NCBI RefSeq assembly: GCF_026210795.1
Contig: NC_089456.1
Span: forward strand, 1,614,501-1,678,500
Direction: 5' to 3'
DNA from: Rhizophagus irregularis
Lineage: Eukaryota; Glomeromycota; Glomeromycetes; Glomerales; Glomeraceae
Length of the DNA: 64,000 bases
In this document: positions 1 to 12,788 of the stretch, piece after piece
Layout of the letters: each line of letters starts with the position of its first letter
Position numbering within the stretch: position 1 is the stretch's first letter
The notes under the pieces: model-generated
Told to the model about the DNA's origin: nothing
The model's database searches: none
The model's input: only the letters and a program-made list of their open reading frames with translations
Position numbers and translations under genes: made by a program

Positions 1-54
1 ATTACTTAAGTATTATGCATTTAACAGAAATTGTTTTTTATTTTATCTTATTAG

Positions 55-122
55 AATTATTTCAACACTAAGGCTAGAGTAGTAAATATTTCACAATATC
101 TTAGTTTGTAATTTAAATAATT
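55..122 (+). repeat. Copy 1 of a hairpin-forming 3' module
   Basis: A segment of about 68 bp that recurs at 4068-4128 and 12719-12788. Its ends are inverted (AATTATTT...AAATAATT) with an inner CTAAG/CTTAG pair, so it can fold into a hairpin. At 12719 it sits just after the stop codon of a kinase gene, so this copy is probably the leftover 3' flank of a lost kinase paralogue, or a tiny inverted-repeat element. Copy similarity is directly visible; its role is inferred. Confidence 0.6.
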
Positions 123-1397
123 CCTGATATTTTGTACCTTATCCAAATACTTTAAATTATTAAATTTGGCTTTAATTACAATAATTACAATATATGTATT
201 TTAAATTAAAAACTAAGTTGTTAACATGATATCACTTGACAGTAAAAAAAATAAAATAAAATGAAATAATCTCAATCTATCTAATATAACTATCAATTAA
301 TCATCAAGAGGCTAAGTATAAGGTTAGATTCCTTGTCGATCAAGTGGACGGGCGTAATTCCGGCCTGCCGATCTTATTTATTACAGCGCATGACATCATA
401 ATGACTATTTACAAAATTAATAAAAAAGATTAATTAATTTATTATAAGCAAGTTAATTTTGTTTCGGTTAGGATTCCGTATATATTAATTAGGATTCAGT
501 ATATATTAAGTATTATTAAATCATGTTATTTTTAATATCTCAAATATTTTACAGTATCTTTTTAATTATACTAATTTTTCATGATAAAAGTCATGATTAC
601 ATTTTAGTCCCTATATAATTAAAAATTCTTTCCTCAATAATCTTGAAAAATAAAGTAAACTACTGATGATAATCCGCTAAAACTACGAATAATCTAAAAA
701 CAATAAAACCATAAAATATGATTTAATATATAGTGATACAGTAGTTGATAAGAAAATCAAATTATGCAAACGATAAAATATAATAGTTAATTATGAATAA
801 TCGATATAAGCCTGAATCCCCAAAATCAATTCTTTATGAAAAGAAAAAATCTTTTAAAGTTGGCTGAAAAAATAGAAATGATGCTATGAATTTACTGATT
901 AACCATAAAAATCTATAGGTCAAGCGCAGACGCAATACGTTACACAATTCAAAGTTATTTATATAGAGGTAGTCTAGTCGTGACATTGAATTTTTTTAAT
1001 TATATTTAAAATAAAAAAAAATTGAGATCACTTGACATTTTTAATCAACAAATAAAAAAATGACTTTTTTTTATTAAAATTATCAAACTTGATGTTTTTA
1101 ATGTCTTGTTTATCTAGAATAATAAAAATAATAAACTTCATAATTAAATAGCTAAAAATATTTAGAATAATAAATGTTCACAATATACAGTAAAAAAAAG
1201 TAGTTTATAATTATAAAAACTCACGTTGTCTTAAAGAACCCTAATTAAATTATTCACTTCGATAAATGATCAACATTAATAAGTTTTGTGCGACATGCGT
1301 AATCGGAATTCATACTCATAAAAATTAACTTAATTCGACATAATTTAAAATTAATAACTCCCCTTTTTTTCTTTTTTCGTAACACTTCTTTTACAAT
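123..1397. other. AT-rich intergenic stretch upstream of F-box gene 1
   Basis: No reading frame, RNA gene or clear repeat was recognised. The last 50 bases are pyrimidine-rich (1361-1397) directly before the F-box ATG and probably include its promoter and 5' leader, but no specific promoter motif can be named. Confidence 0.4.
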
Positions 1398-3008
1398 ATG
1401 ACATGTTCAAAAATATTCTCAGGAGATTTACCTGAATTAACAAATGAAATTATACAATATTTTCAGAATGATATTTCATCATTGTATTCATGTATTTTAG
1501 TTAATAGATTATGGTGTCATTTAGCAATTCCATTATTATGGGAAGACACATTTTCAATTGAAGAACCTAAAAATTATCATTTCATTGAAATTTATTTACA
1601 ATATTTAGAAGAAAATGATAAAGAAAAATTACAAGATTATGGTATTAATAAAAATTTATTTCCTTTAAATAATACATTATTCAATTATCCTGGTTTCATT
1701 AAACATTTAAATACATGGGATATTATATCAACTATTAAAATGTGGGTTACAGCCATTAGAAATTTATCAACTGGAGAAATTAGAAATCAATCAAATCAAT
1801 CTGACCTTTTAAAATTTATATATAAATCATTATTTAAAATATTTATTGAAAGAGAAACAAATTTAAATACTTTTGATATTTTTATTTTTTCAAATGATGA
1901 TTGTGATTATTTTAATATTGCTTTTAAATTAATTTTACAAAATCAAAGTTTCATTCATAATATCAAAATTTTAAATTTCTCCATTTATCCATTATGTATA
2001 AATATAATAACAATTATCCCTTATTTAAAATCAATTAATACAATTCCATCACTTAATTATGACTTTTATGGTTATTGTTATGATCATAATTTTAATAAAA
2101 TTTATTTATCACAATCATTTAATTCCCAAAATTTAAATTATTTATTTACTTCAATAAAAAATTCTAATATTTCGAATACTTTAAAAATAATTACTTTTCG
2201 TAATATTAGTTTTAATAACATTTCTGTTTTTAATGAATTATATGAACAATTAAATGTTTTAGAATCTATTCATATTATTGATTGTAACTCTTTAAATCCT
2301 TTTATTAAACAAATTCTTAATATTACCAAACCTTTTAAATTAAAAACTTTATTTATGAAAAAGGAATTGCCAAATATTGATTTATTACAATTGTTATTAC
2401 AAAAATCTGGTAATTATTTAGAAAATGTTAGTTTTGGGTCATTAATAAAGAATGAATCAAAACGACAATCACTTGAATTAATTATAAGATATTGTATGAA
2501 GATTAAAGTTTTTGAATTATTTGGATTTGATAATCAGAATATTTATTTATTATTCAATTTAATTGAAAATATTGGTCAAAATCTTGATCATCTTTCAATT
2601 CATCATTCATCTAATAGTAATATTGAAAATAGTAGCTTAATTGTATTACAAAATTTAGGACAAATCCTACCTTTTAAATTAGAATATTTAGATTTAAATC
2701 TTATGATTGAAAATACAAGTGATTTTGAAATATTTTTAAAAAATTCTCAAAATACTTTTATCAATAGATTATGTATTAAAATTATGATTCGTGAAGGGGA
2801 TGATATCTTACTTTATGTAAAAGAATATATTATGAAAAAGAAAAGAGTTAAATATTTGGTTTTTAAGGTGAATAATAATGATTTATTCTCTTTAAAAGAT
2901 GAAGTAAAAGAATTTGAATTATATAATATTAAGGTTCAAAGTTATTATTCATCAACTAGTAGTTCATTATTATTTAAGAGACCTGATAATGTAAAAACAG
3001 GGTTATAA
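1398..3008 (+). CDS. F-box / leucine-rich repeat-like protein (F-box gene 1)
   Basis: Single-exon ORF of 536 residues. Residues about 8-48 form an F-box-like motif (SGDLPELTNEII then the SCILVNRLWCHLAIPLLW core), the part that in this family docks on Skp1 of an SCF ubiquitin ligase. The rest is Asn/Ile/Leu-rich with irregular leucine-rich segments, expected to be the substrate-recognition part. The start is supported because a second gene at 20865-22427 begins the same way (M-[TS]-CSKIFSGDL) and the two also match near the C-terminus (EGDDIL...LYNIKVQSY). A likely poly(A) signal AATAAA lies at 3022, 14 nt after the stop. F-box proteins of this shape are strongly expanded in Glomeromycotina; the substrate is unknown. 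Confidence 0.85.
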   Translation: MTCSKIFSGDLPELTNEIIQYFQNDISSLYSCILVNRLWCHLAIPLLWEDTFSIEEPKNYHFIEIYLQYLEENDKEKLQDYGINKNLFPLNNTLFNYPGFIKHLNTWDIISTIKMWVTAIRNLSTGEIRNQSNQSDLLKFIYKSLFKIFIERETNLNTFDIFIFSNDDCDYFNIAFKLILQNQSFIHNIKILNFSIYPLCINIITIIPYLKSINTIPSLNYDFYGYCYDHNFNKIYLSQSFNSQNLNYLFTSIKNSNISNTLKIITFRNISFNNISVFNELYEQLNVLESIHIIDCNSLNPFIKQILNITKPFKLKTLFMKKELPNIDLLQLLLQKSGNYLENVSFGSLIKNESKRQSLELIIRYCMKIKVFELFGFDNQNIYLLFNLIENIGQNLDHLSIHHSSNSNIENSSLIVLQNLGQILPFKLEYLDLNLMIENTSDFEIFLKNSQNTFINRLCIKIMIREGDDILLYVKEYIMKKKRVKYLVFKVNNNDLFSLKDEVKEFELYNIKVQSYYSSTSSSLLFKRPDNVKTGL

Positions 3009-3021
3009 AAATCATAAATTA

Positions 3022-3027
3022 AATAAA
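3022..3027 (+). terminator. Candidate poly(A) signal of F-box gene 1
   Basis: AATAAA 14 nt after the stop codon, followed by a T-rich run. The motif is weak evidence in such AT-rich DNA, but its position is right. Confidence 0.4.
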
Positions 3028-3574
3028 ATTTTTTTTAATTTTTTTATGTTTTGTTCTATAGATTATAATAAAGTGCCCATTGACAATCATACATAAAATT
3101 TATTTGATTATAACACAATTTTATCATACTCTAACAGTACCTATAAAAAGATTCCATCCAATGTTAAAAAATTCGTAGTCATTTTTTTAATTCATAGTCA
3201 TTTTTTACTTATTCACACTTCCAATCAACTTACATGAGTGCAAAATCTAACTTCTTTCTCTAGGGAAAAGAATGATTGAGATATAAATTTTGTGATTATA
3301 TAGATTTACCGTTTAGTGAATATTTCATTAACAAAACTAAAAAGGGTAATAATTCATGTATGGTTTAGTGTAATCGATGTTGTTTAGATAGGTAAATATT
3401 GTCTGGACTCTTTCTTTACGATCGTTAAATGTTCAGGATTCCAGTAAACATATAAGTCACCTAGTCATTGTAAAAATATTATAATAATCATTATTAGAAT
3501 TATAGAAATACCTTTTAAAAGACCAATTCAAATGAAAATACTGTACGTAAGTTAAATTTGAAACAAAAAATCAT

Positions 3575-3930
3575 CCAAAGTATTTAAAAAAATTGCAGAT
3601 TAGTTCAAAGAATGGCAAGTAAAAATTCAATAAATTAATTCTAATTCAATTTAATAATAAAATAACGCTTTTATTAAATTTGATTCATTTAATAATTTTA
3701 ATTTTAATAATCACAGTTAATAAAAATGATGATAATAAAAAAAATAGTGCTAACACAATGTCAATAATAAAAGGTAAGCAAATTATCTATTGAGCTCCTT
3801 TTTAGATAATAAATTAACGTTTTTTACCTTTGTTTCTATAGACGAAGATGAAGTATATAATAATCCAAATCTTCATTCATCGGAGGAACAAGATGAATTT
3901 GAAATTCCTGATGGTTCACCTATTATTTAA
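3575..3930 (+). pseudogene. Degenerate 3' exons of a kinase gene paralogous to 10386-12687
   Basis: Two blocks match the last coding exons of the kinase at 10386-12687. About 3578-3632 matches its exon 6 (AAAGTATTTAAAA...AGTTCAAAGAATGG). About 3841-3915 matches its exon 8 (the DDDEIHNNPNLHS...DEFEIPDG tail). In this copy the exon-6 block contains an in-frame TAG, its donor is GCAAG, the donor after GATG has become GTTCAC so translation would run on to a new stop, and the acceptor before the last exon has become GG. No kinase catalytic domain lies upstream. This is therefore a 3'-end fragment left by duplication, probably not functional. Confidence 0.65.
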
Positions 3931-4067
3931 TATTATTAATAATATAATAAAATATTAAAATGTTATTTATTTATTTATTAATTTATTTATTTTTTTTTTG
4001 GATGGATTTTAAATTATTTTTACAAATTTTATTGATAGGAATATCGGTCAATTATTATTTTATTTTG

Positions 4068-4128
4068 AATTATTTAAACACTAAGATTAGAGTATTATGT
4101 AGTTTCTTAGTTTGTAATTTAAATAATT
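4068..4128 (+). repeat. Copy 2 of the hairpin-forming 3' module
   Basis: Closely matches 12719-12788, keeping the AATTATTTAAA/TTTAAATAATT inverted ends and the CTAAG/CTTAG inner stem. It follows the pseudogene tail exons at the same relative position as in the intact kinase gene, showing that tail and module were duplicated together. Confidence 0.65.
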
Positions 4129-4301
4129 CTTTTTTTTTTTATATTAAACTTAACCATTTATTAAATAAAAATATTTACAAATGAATTATTTATATACTAC
4201 AAAATATTATATGGACGCCGTATGATTTGTAAAATATATTAATTTTAAGTATTAATATGGTATTTATTTAATAAGTATTTTAATTAAAAAAGTTATTAAT
4301 C

Positions 4302-7300
4302 TTACTTATTCATTATTTCTAAAACATTTTCGCATCTTTTGCATAATTCACCTTCTGTTTGTGCATTATAATTCCAACATCTAGGACATTTAAATAAAGA
4401 AGCCCTTTTAATTATGATCTTACAAATTCCACCAGACAAATCAACTTTTTTAGTATATATCAAAGTATTATTTGAACAATTCTCAATCATTTCCAAAGAT
4501 GAAGATATTGTTGCATCTGAAGTTATAAAAATAGATTTTAAATCTAATAATTTAATACAAAAAGGATGATTAGAAAATAAATTAAAGTTTTTTTAATGAA
4601 CAATAATATGTATTACATTACCATGATTTTGTAATAAATGTAATAATTCTGAAGAATTTACATATAATTCTACATTAGCCTCTAAAGAACTTTTTATAAG
4701 TCTATGTAAATAAAAATTTTAAATGTTATTTTTTTTAAAAAAAAATGGATAATCAAATAAATAAAATCAAAATATTAAAGCATACTTGTCTTTTCTGGCA
4801 GCTTCTAGCAACTGATTTACTTCACCTCTTAAATGTTTTAAAGTATTCCACTCTTGTTGCAAAAGTTGATTATTCCATTTTTCATCCTATAATTAGTGAA
4901 TATAATTAATTTTTTTTTAAAAAAAAAAAGAATTAGAAAAATTAAATAAATTACGTACCAAATCATACCACCCTAACTTAAACACACTATCATTTTCCTT
5001 AGGCCTAATGTTTTTATAATTATCATAAATTTCTTCTGCAAGATACGGAACTATTGGTGATAATGATATAGTATATATATTTAAAATCTATAAAAAATAA
5101 TTTCTGGTTAGTAATTTTTATATAAATAAAAATACAATTAATGATTATAACTTACATGGTAAAGAACGGTTAGAACATTTCTTCTACTTTGACTTGTTAT
5201 ATGATCAGCATATAATCTATCTTTTACAATATCAAAATAAAATGCCGATAACAATACATTTGAGAGATTATTTAATGCTTGAACGACTATAATTTATATT
5301 TATTAGTGGAATAATATTATAATTAATAGGTTTTTATTAATGTAGAACGTAAAAAAACAATATTTTTAAAATACCTTTATTAAATGCATATTCATCATAA
5401 AAGATCTTAATATTTTTTCCAAAATTATAGGTTTCATGTAACATATATTTATCAATCTATTGATAAAAAAAAAACAATCAAATTAGCTCTTAATCATGAC
5501 TATAAAATTATTAAATAAATTTACTAACCAAATCAAGTTCCTCATATTCAACTAATTGATTATATTTAAAATTATTTAAATTACCTAACATAAATCTTGC
5601 TGTATTACGATATTTTCGAATATTTTCTCCAACTTGACTCATGATATTTTTTCCTATATTAATATCATTAACATACTCTGATGATGCAACCCACAATCTT
5701 AATACATCTACTCCATATGCTGGCTCATTCTATTATAATAAACTAATTAGTAAAAAATATAAATTTATTATAATGTGTTGCTAATTATACTTACCTTTCC
5801 ACCCTTAATTACAGTACTAGGATTTATAACATTTCCCAATGATTTTGACATTTTTTGACCTTGTTCGTCCATAACAAATCCATGTGTAATTAACGTTGAA
5901 TATGGAACTTTATCATTAATGGCCACTAAATAAAAAAAAAATTTTTTAATTAAACTTGATCTAAATAAATAAAGATAAAATTTTAAAATTAATTATTTAC
6001 CTGATGTCAATAATGAAGATTGAAACCATCCACGATGCTGATCACTTCCTTCCAAATATAAATCCGCAATTGTCTTAAAATCCTTTCTATAAAAATCAAT
6101 AAATTTCAGTAAATAAAAATTAAAATATACAAATACGTTGTAAAATTAAAATTTATTTACTTTTTAGTTTGTTCCAAAATAAAAGTCCATGAAACTCCAC
6201 TATCAAACCATACATCCATTGTATCATTTCCCTTTCTATACGTTTTACCTAAGATAATTTTAATAAAATGAAAATCAAACATTTATTTATTTATAATTTA
6301 AATGAAATTATTTTTAAAATTATAATTAGTTATAACTACCATTATTTTTATATTCAGATGCAAGTAATTCTTGATCATCAAGCTTCCACCATCCATCTGA
6401 TCCATGTTTTTTGAAAATTTCAATGATATGTTCTACAGAAGAATCTGTTAACAGAGGAACATCTGTTTCTGATTCATAAAAAACAGGAATAGGAACTCCC
6501 CAAGATCTTTGACGTGAAATACACCATTCACTTCGTGATAAAGTGAATTGTTCTAATCGATATCGTGCTATAATAAAAAAAAACAAAGTGAATTTTATTT
6601 TAATAAATTTAAAGTAAAAAAAAATATAAATACATAAAGTATCTTACCAGATTTAGGTACCATTTTAACATCCTCAAGTAATTCAATGGCTCGTTGTTTA
6701 ATAGCTTCAACATTGGCAAACCATTGAGGTGTAGCTCTTAATATAATTGGCTTCTTTGTTCTCCAATCATAAGGATATTTATGCTTAAACTTTTCTTCTT
6801 TAATCAAACTATTCCTTTTTTTTAAATATTCTATTACCGCCAACGTTCCATCTGTTAGCACCGATTTACCTTCAAATGTAGATTCACCTACTTCTGAAGT
6901 AAATATACCATATTCATCAACTGGACAAAATGTTGGAATATCAAATTTTTTACAAGCTTCATAATCTTCCATTCCATGACCTGGTGCTGTATGAACTAAC
7001 CCTAAAAAAATTAAGATCTTTTAAGAATTGTCATAAATAGATCATGTATATTTATTATTTTTTTAATATCTACCTGTACCAGATTCTTCAGTAATATGAG
7101 AAGCATCAATAATCTTACATTGCTTTTCACTTATTGGATGTATATAAGTTGTTCCAATAAGTTGCTGACCTAATAAAAAATTATTTGATTTTGTTAAATT
7201 AAATGAAAAAAAAAACGTGTAAAAAAGTAGTTCATAAAAATATATAATTACCCTTAAACGTAAATTTGACATTCAATTCTGTTCCAAGAATTTTTTGTAA

Positions 7301-8964
7301 TGCATCTAACCTTTTGGTTGCAATTATATAATTATTTTGTATCGTCAATATATCGTTATTTGGACAAACAATTGAATATTCTATATTTGGATTTATTGCA
7401 ACAGCCTAAATTAAATCAATTTCGTTAATTATAATCAAAATAATTAAGTTAAGTATTGATTCGATAATTTTTTAAACCTGATTCGCAGGAAGAGTCCATG
7501 GAGTTGTTGTCCATATCAGTATGTATAAATTATCTTTTAATCCTTCTTGCGAATTTAAGGCTGAAAATAAATAAATAAAAAAAAATATTATTAATTAATT
7601 ATAAAATTATAAAATTTTTTAGGTGGAACATTCTTAATGTTTACTTGAATTAATTACAGGGAGCTTCACATAAACAGAATTGCTTTGATGGTCATCACGA
7701 TATTCCAATTCTGCTTCAGCTAAAGCTGTTCTAAATAAAAAGATAAAAGGATAAATTTAAATATTTTATAAGACTAATTTACAAACATAAATTTACGTTT
7801 TATGACTACCTTGAAGAAGGAGACCAATATACGGGTTTATCTTGCCTGTAAATATATCCTTAAAAAAAAAAAGGTTCATAAATCTCTTTGGTAAAATGGT
7901 GATAATTTCTTAGAGTCATTACCTTTCTTCATCATGTTATGAAATACCTGTAACTGTCTAACTTCATATTCCTTGTCTAAAAATAACTTACTATTAAGAT
8001 TATACCATCTGAAAATTAAGAATAAGTTGTATAAATTTTTATACCCAAAGTTCTATAAGGATTTTTCCAATCTCCCATTATGCCCCAACTAATAAATTCT
8101 TTTCTTTGAATTTCTAATGCTTCTAAAGCACTTTTTTTTGCTACATCACGAATTTGTAATGGTGTCAATGATGATTTATCAACGCCCTAAAAAATACATT
8201 ATTGTATCAGAACTTTCTTATTAAAATTAATGATAAAGCAAATAACAATAATATTACTCTTAATTCCTTTAATGCTTTTAATTCAATTGGCAAACCATGA
8301 CAATCCCATCCTGGAATGTAACTTGAATAATATTAGCATACATAAAATATATATGGAATGTTTTCTATATCAATTATGAAACTTACTTTACTTTATATCC
8401 ATGTAATACTTTATAACGATTTATTATGTCTTTTAATATTTTATTTAACGCATGACCTTAATATAAAATTAAATAAATATTTAGATTTTATAAATAAATT
8501 AAAAAATTAAAATTAAATTGATGAAAATTACCTATGTGTAAACTTCCATTAGCATAAGGTGGTCCATCATGTAATATAAACATTTCTTTTGGATTATTTT
8601 CTATCTAGTATAGTGATCAATAACAAGTTTAATATCTAAAACAAAAAAAAAGGAAAGGAAAGAAACAAGTATTAAAAAAAAAGAAAATCTTAAATACCTG
8701 CCATTTGTACAAATCTTTAGAGCATCGATCTTGAAATAAAATTTCTCTATTAGCAGCATCAGCCCTTAATGGAAAGTTTGTTTTTGGTAATAATAAAGTA
8801 TCACTATACAATTTACTTAAATCATTATTATTTACTTTACTTTTTTTTGACGATTCATCAATTATTTTTGAAGAAAATTTATTTAATAAAAATATCCTTG
8901 AAAATTTTAATGTAAATTTATCAGGAAAATAATTTCTTTTTCGTAATAAATTATGATGAAACAT
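4302..8964 (-). CDS. ISM1: Mitochondrial isoleucyl-tRNA synthetase (multi-exon)
   Basis: Class I aminoacyl-tRNA synthetase charging tRNA-Ile, probably in mitochondria. The gene is split by many short introns. The N-terminus (best start ATG at 8962-8964, [12 protein letters not shown]...) is rich in K, R, N and F like a mitochondrial leader; an ATG at 9033 is in frame but adds a hydrophobic low-complexity stretch. Exon 1 ends at 8698 (LYKWQ). Exon 2 (8532-8604) carries [12 protein letters not shown] and the next exon HALNKILKD, so the HIGH signature is split by an intron. [10 protein letters not shown] follows, then the editing-domain segments ([22 protein letters not shown]), [19 protein letters not shown] at 5840-5854, the anticodon-binding helices ([10 protein letters not shown] near 5690), and a C-terminal zinc ribbon CPRCW...CKRC near 4330-4390 typical of bacterial/mitochondrial IleRS. 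No stops were noticed inside the exons inspected. Not every exon boundary was resolved. Confidence 0.9.
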
Positions 8965-10385
8965 AACTAAATTAAATTTATTAATCAAGAAGAAAAAGAT
9001 CTTGTCGATCAGCAAAAAAAAAAAAAATTTCACAACTGAAATAAGTACTTGATTTTTTTATTTGGTGTCCAAATCCGGATGTGATTTTCAATTTCTTGTA
9101 TTTCCCTACTGAACGTATCAACTTTTTTGCATAATTTTCTAATACATACATCTATAAATTTCGCATTCTGTATGAAAATATATTTTTATTTTTTTTTAAA
9201 AAAAAAAAAAAAAATTCCGATTAAAGACACGTATATTTAAATTTTACTATCCAGTGGGAATTGAAATAATGCTTTATAGCGGTGCCAAAGAAATTATTTT
9301 ATCATTAAATTCCGATTTTAATTGCCGACTTTTTTTTTAAAAAAACCCTATATTAAGCAAATATGATTGATGAATTATGATTGGGAATTTGTGGAAAAAG
9401 AGTAGTTTGATAAAGGAGAGGACGATTAAAGCATAAAAAAATGAAATTTGGAGTGTATTTACAGTATAATCGATTAAGGAAGAGATTCTATAACTATTTG
9501 TTACAATTTTCTACGATCACTGTATTATGGCTGACCAGCTGATTACCATTTGATAAATTCATAAATTTTGATTACATATTCATTTTATTAAAATAAAATA
9601 ATTGTATATCTACTTTCAAACTAAGCTCCATTGTATTTTATCCATTAATTCTTTTGGTAAATATAAGTTTCAACGGATCTTAATAAAAATTGAGGTTCTA
9701 ATAATAATTTGTACTTATCAATGCTATTTTTGGGGGGAGTCAAATTATATTTGAGCATTTTAATAAAAAATAGAAATGTAAAAAGAAAAATTTTGTCCAA
9801 AAAAATCGATTAAATGGCTTATTTATAAAAAAGGGACCTAAGGATAGGATCTGCGCCAAAAAAAATTTAGAAAAATTTCATTTCAAATAATACATAGAAA
9901 TAGAGAATTCAATTATTTCAATTATTTTGCTTGTTTTTTTTTGGTTTACTAATTTTAGGTCTTTTTGTTTACAAAATGAATCTATTAATCACAAAGTAGT
10001 ATAATATAATCAATATATTCCATTCTTTTTAATTCCTTCAACTAATTAAATAAATTAGTTTTTATAACTTTACACTCAGAATTTTCGGTAAACTATAATG
10101 TATTTTAAGTATTTATTTATAAAAATGTAAAAATATTTATTATAGCGATAAGCATGTCTAAAAATAGTTTATTGTGTTTATTTTAAACTCGTTTGTATAA
10201 CTGTTACATAACATTCAGATCATACTAAAATTCAAATTTATGTTACACTATTTAATTTGTTTCCAGGATTTTTAAAATTTAATTTTTTTTTTAAAAAAAA
10301 AATTTCATTTTTCCAATTTATTTATTTTAATAATAAAATAAAAAAAAAAGTTTTCATTTTAAACTTTTATAATAAAGATTGCATT
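8965..10385. other. Intergenic region between IleRS and the kinase gene
   Basis: Divergent promoter region of about 1.4 kb. It contains long A/T homopolymer runs (for example 9192-9217) but no reading frame, RNA gene or repeat family that I could recognise. Confidence 0.4.
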
Positions 10386-12687
10386 ATGTCTACTATTCGA
10401 TGGGAATTAATTAATGCAACAACTAATAGAGCATATTCGTTAATTGATTATAATATTCACACTGATATACACAAACAACATGAATTTCGAAAACAATTTA
10501 TTCTTGATGATAAACTTCTTACAGATGATGAAAAAACTGAAGCAATAAATTATATTACTGAAACTTATGACCGAAATAAAATTCTTTCTAACTCAGGAAT
10601 AAAAAGAATTTGTAAAAATTGTAATCAAGAATGTTTAGCAACATTATATTGTGAATATTGTGTTCGAAATTATTTAAAAGCAAATTTTAAAAATTGGACA
10701 TCCGGAAATAATGATATTGATAATTTAATACAGAAATGTCAATCGGAAGCACTTATGCCAAATAAAGTAGTTGAATGGATTCCATATAATAATCTAATAA
10801 ATATTAAATATCTAACAAAAGGTGGATTCTCCGAAATTTATACAGCAAATTGGATTGGTGGAAAATATAAGGAATGGAATTCTAATGAACAGCAATTAGA
10901 AAGGATTGGAACTCTTGCAGTAATACTTAAAAAATTAGAAAATGTTGAAAATGCAAATCAAAGTTGGTTTGAAGAGGTATATATCATTATATTTTAAATT
11001 TTTTAAGAAATTTAAAGTTTTTTTATATTAACAATGGTATATTATCATTTAGGCCAAATCACATTTAACTGTAGGCAATAAAACTCCTACTATTGTCAGT
11101 TGCTTTGGTTTAACACAAAACTTATCAAATGGAAATTACATGCTTGTAATGAATAAAATGGATATGGATTTAAGAAAATATTTACAACAAAATTATATTC
11201 GACTCACATGGAAAGAAAAAATCAGAATTATTTTTGAAATAATTAATGCACTTTATTTTATTCATCTTGAAAAGGCAATTCATAGAGATTTGCACTCTGG
11301 AAACATATTATATTCACAATATAATGATAGATGGTATATTAGTGATCTTGGATTTTGTGGACCTGCTGATAAATCATCAAAAAGTATATATGGAAATCTT
11401 CCTTACATAGCACCCGAAGTTATTAATGGAAAAGAATATACTTTTGCATCTGATATTTATAGTATTGCAATACTTATGTGGGAAATTTCATCTGGATATT
11501 CACCATTTATTGATTATAAGCATGATGATTATAATCTTGCAATGGATATTATTAATGGCATGAGACCAGAAATTATGTCAGATATTCCTTTAGAATATAA
11601 AAGTTTAATGGTACAATGTTGGGATGCTAATCCATTAAAAAGACCTGACATTAAATTTCTTCGGGATGAAGTAAAAAAAATTCATTTATCCTATCAAAAT
11701 ATGCCAAATGAATTTTTCCAGTCAAAAGCAATGAATAATTTTGAAATAAAAACTAGCACAAATTATATAAGCAGCAGATTATTTACGAGCAAAGTTCATC
11801 AATTTGAAAATTTACCCGAACCAAAAAATGCAACAGAAGGTATTATTTATTAAGTTTTTTGTTTATTGATTAAGATATTGATGACATTACTAATTTTTTT
11901 TTATTTAAATGATTATACTCTTTATAGAAGAACAAGAAGGTTAACTTTTTAATTGCTATTTTATTAACTATTATAATAATTTATAACCTATTTTCTTATT
12001 TTTTAAATAGCGTTTCATAGTAAAACATATGATTTTAGTATTCCTGATAATAGTAAGTATTTATTGAGATTTTCATTTGATGAAATATTTATTAATCAAA
12101 TTTTCGTTTTTTAGTTGAAGATTTTAATAATTCAAACGATCAGACATCAAAAATAAATAGTATTTTTAAAGGTAATTTATTTATATATTCAAATTTTTGA
12201 AATAATGATACAAAATTTATCTCGATTTTAGGTGATAGTAAAAGATTATCTAAAGTATTTAAAAGATTACAAATAAGTTCAAAGAATGGTAAGTAATATT
12301 ATTCTAAATTAGTAAATTTTAATCGTTTATTAAGCAATATTTATTATAATCTTACTTACTTATTTATTTAAAAATTTAGACTTTCCAATTGAGCATAAAA
12401 AAGAAACAATGCAACAAATGAAAGGATCAGTTAACGGCAAGTAATTTTTTTTTTTTGCTTAAATTTTTCATTTTATTTTGCAATGTTTAAATTAAAAATT
12501 TTTGTCCTTTTATAGATGATGACGAAATACATAATAATCCAAATCTTCATTCAGAAGATCAAGATGAATTTGAGATTCCCGATGGTTAGTTTCTTAATAT
12601 TTTTCTATTTTTCTAATATTGTTTAAATAATAATATCTTAATTACTAATTTATATTAATATGTATTCTTTTTTTAGATGGATTTTAA
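10386..12687 (+). CDS. Protein kinase with N-terminal C-x2-C ribbon and a tail of phase-1 mini-exons
   Basis: Nine exons can be read: 10386-10976, 11053-11839, 11928-11939, 12011-12052, 12115-12171, 12232-12288, 12380-12436, 12516-12584 and 12677-12687. The ATG at 10386 (MSTIRWELINATT) is preferred over an upstream in-frame codon because the extra N-terminus is low-complexity. Residues about 77-100 hold two C-x2-C pairs (CKNCNQ...CEYC). The kinase domain follows: glycine loop TKGGFSEIY (first glycine replaced by K), AVILKKL lysine, catalytic HRDLHSGN, SDLGFCG in place of DFG, and the PYIAPEV anchor. The key catalytic residues remain, so it is probably active, of the tyrosine-kinase-like type expanded in Rhizophagus. 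The tail is acidic and built from short exons. The exon-7 donor is GC rather than GT. Substrate unknown. Confidence 0.85.
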
Positions 12688-12718
12688 AATAACAAACGAT
12701 ATTGGAAATTTTATTTTG

Positions 12719-12788
12719 AATTATTTAAACACTAAGACTAGAGTAGTAAAATATTTTACGCGTTTCTTAGTTTGTAATTTAAATAATT
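12719..12788 (+). repeat. Copy 3 of the hairpin-forming 3' module
   Basis: Lies 31 nt after the kinase stop codon. Inverted ends AATTATTTAAA / TTTAAATAATT and inner CTAAG / CTTAG are conserved in all three copies, consistent with a 3'UTR stem-loop or a minute inverted-repeat element. Confidence 0.6.
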
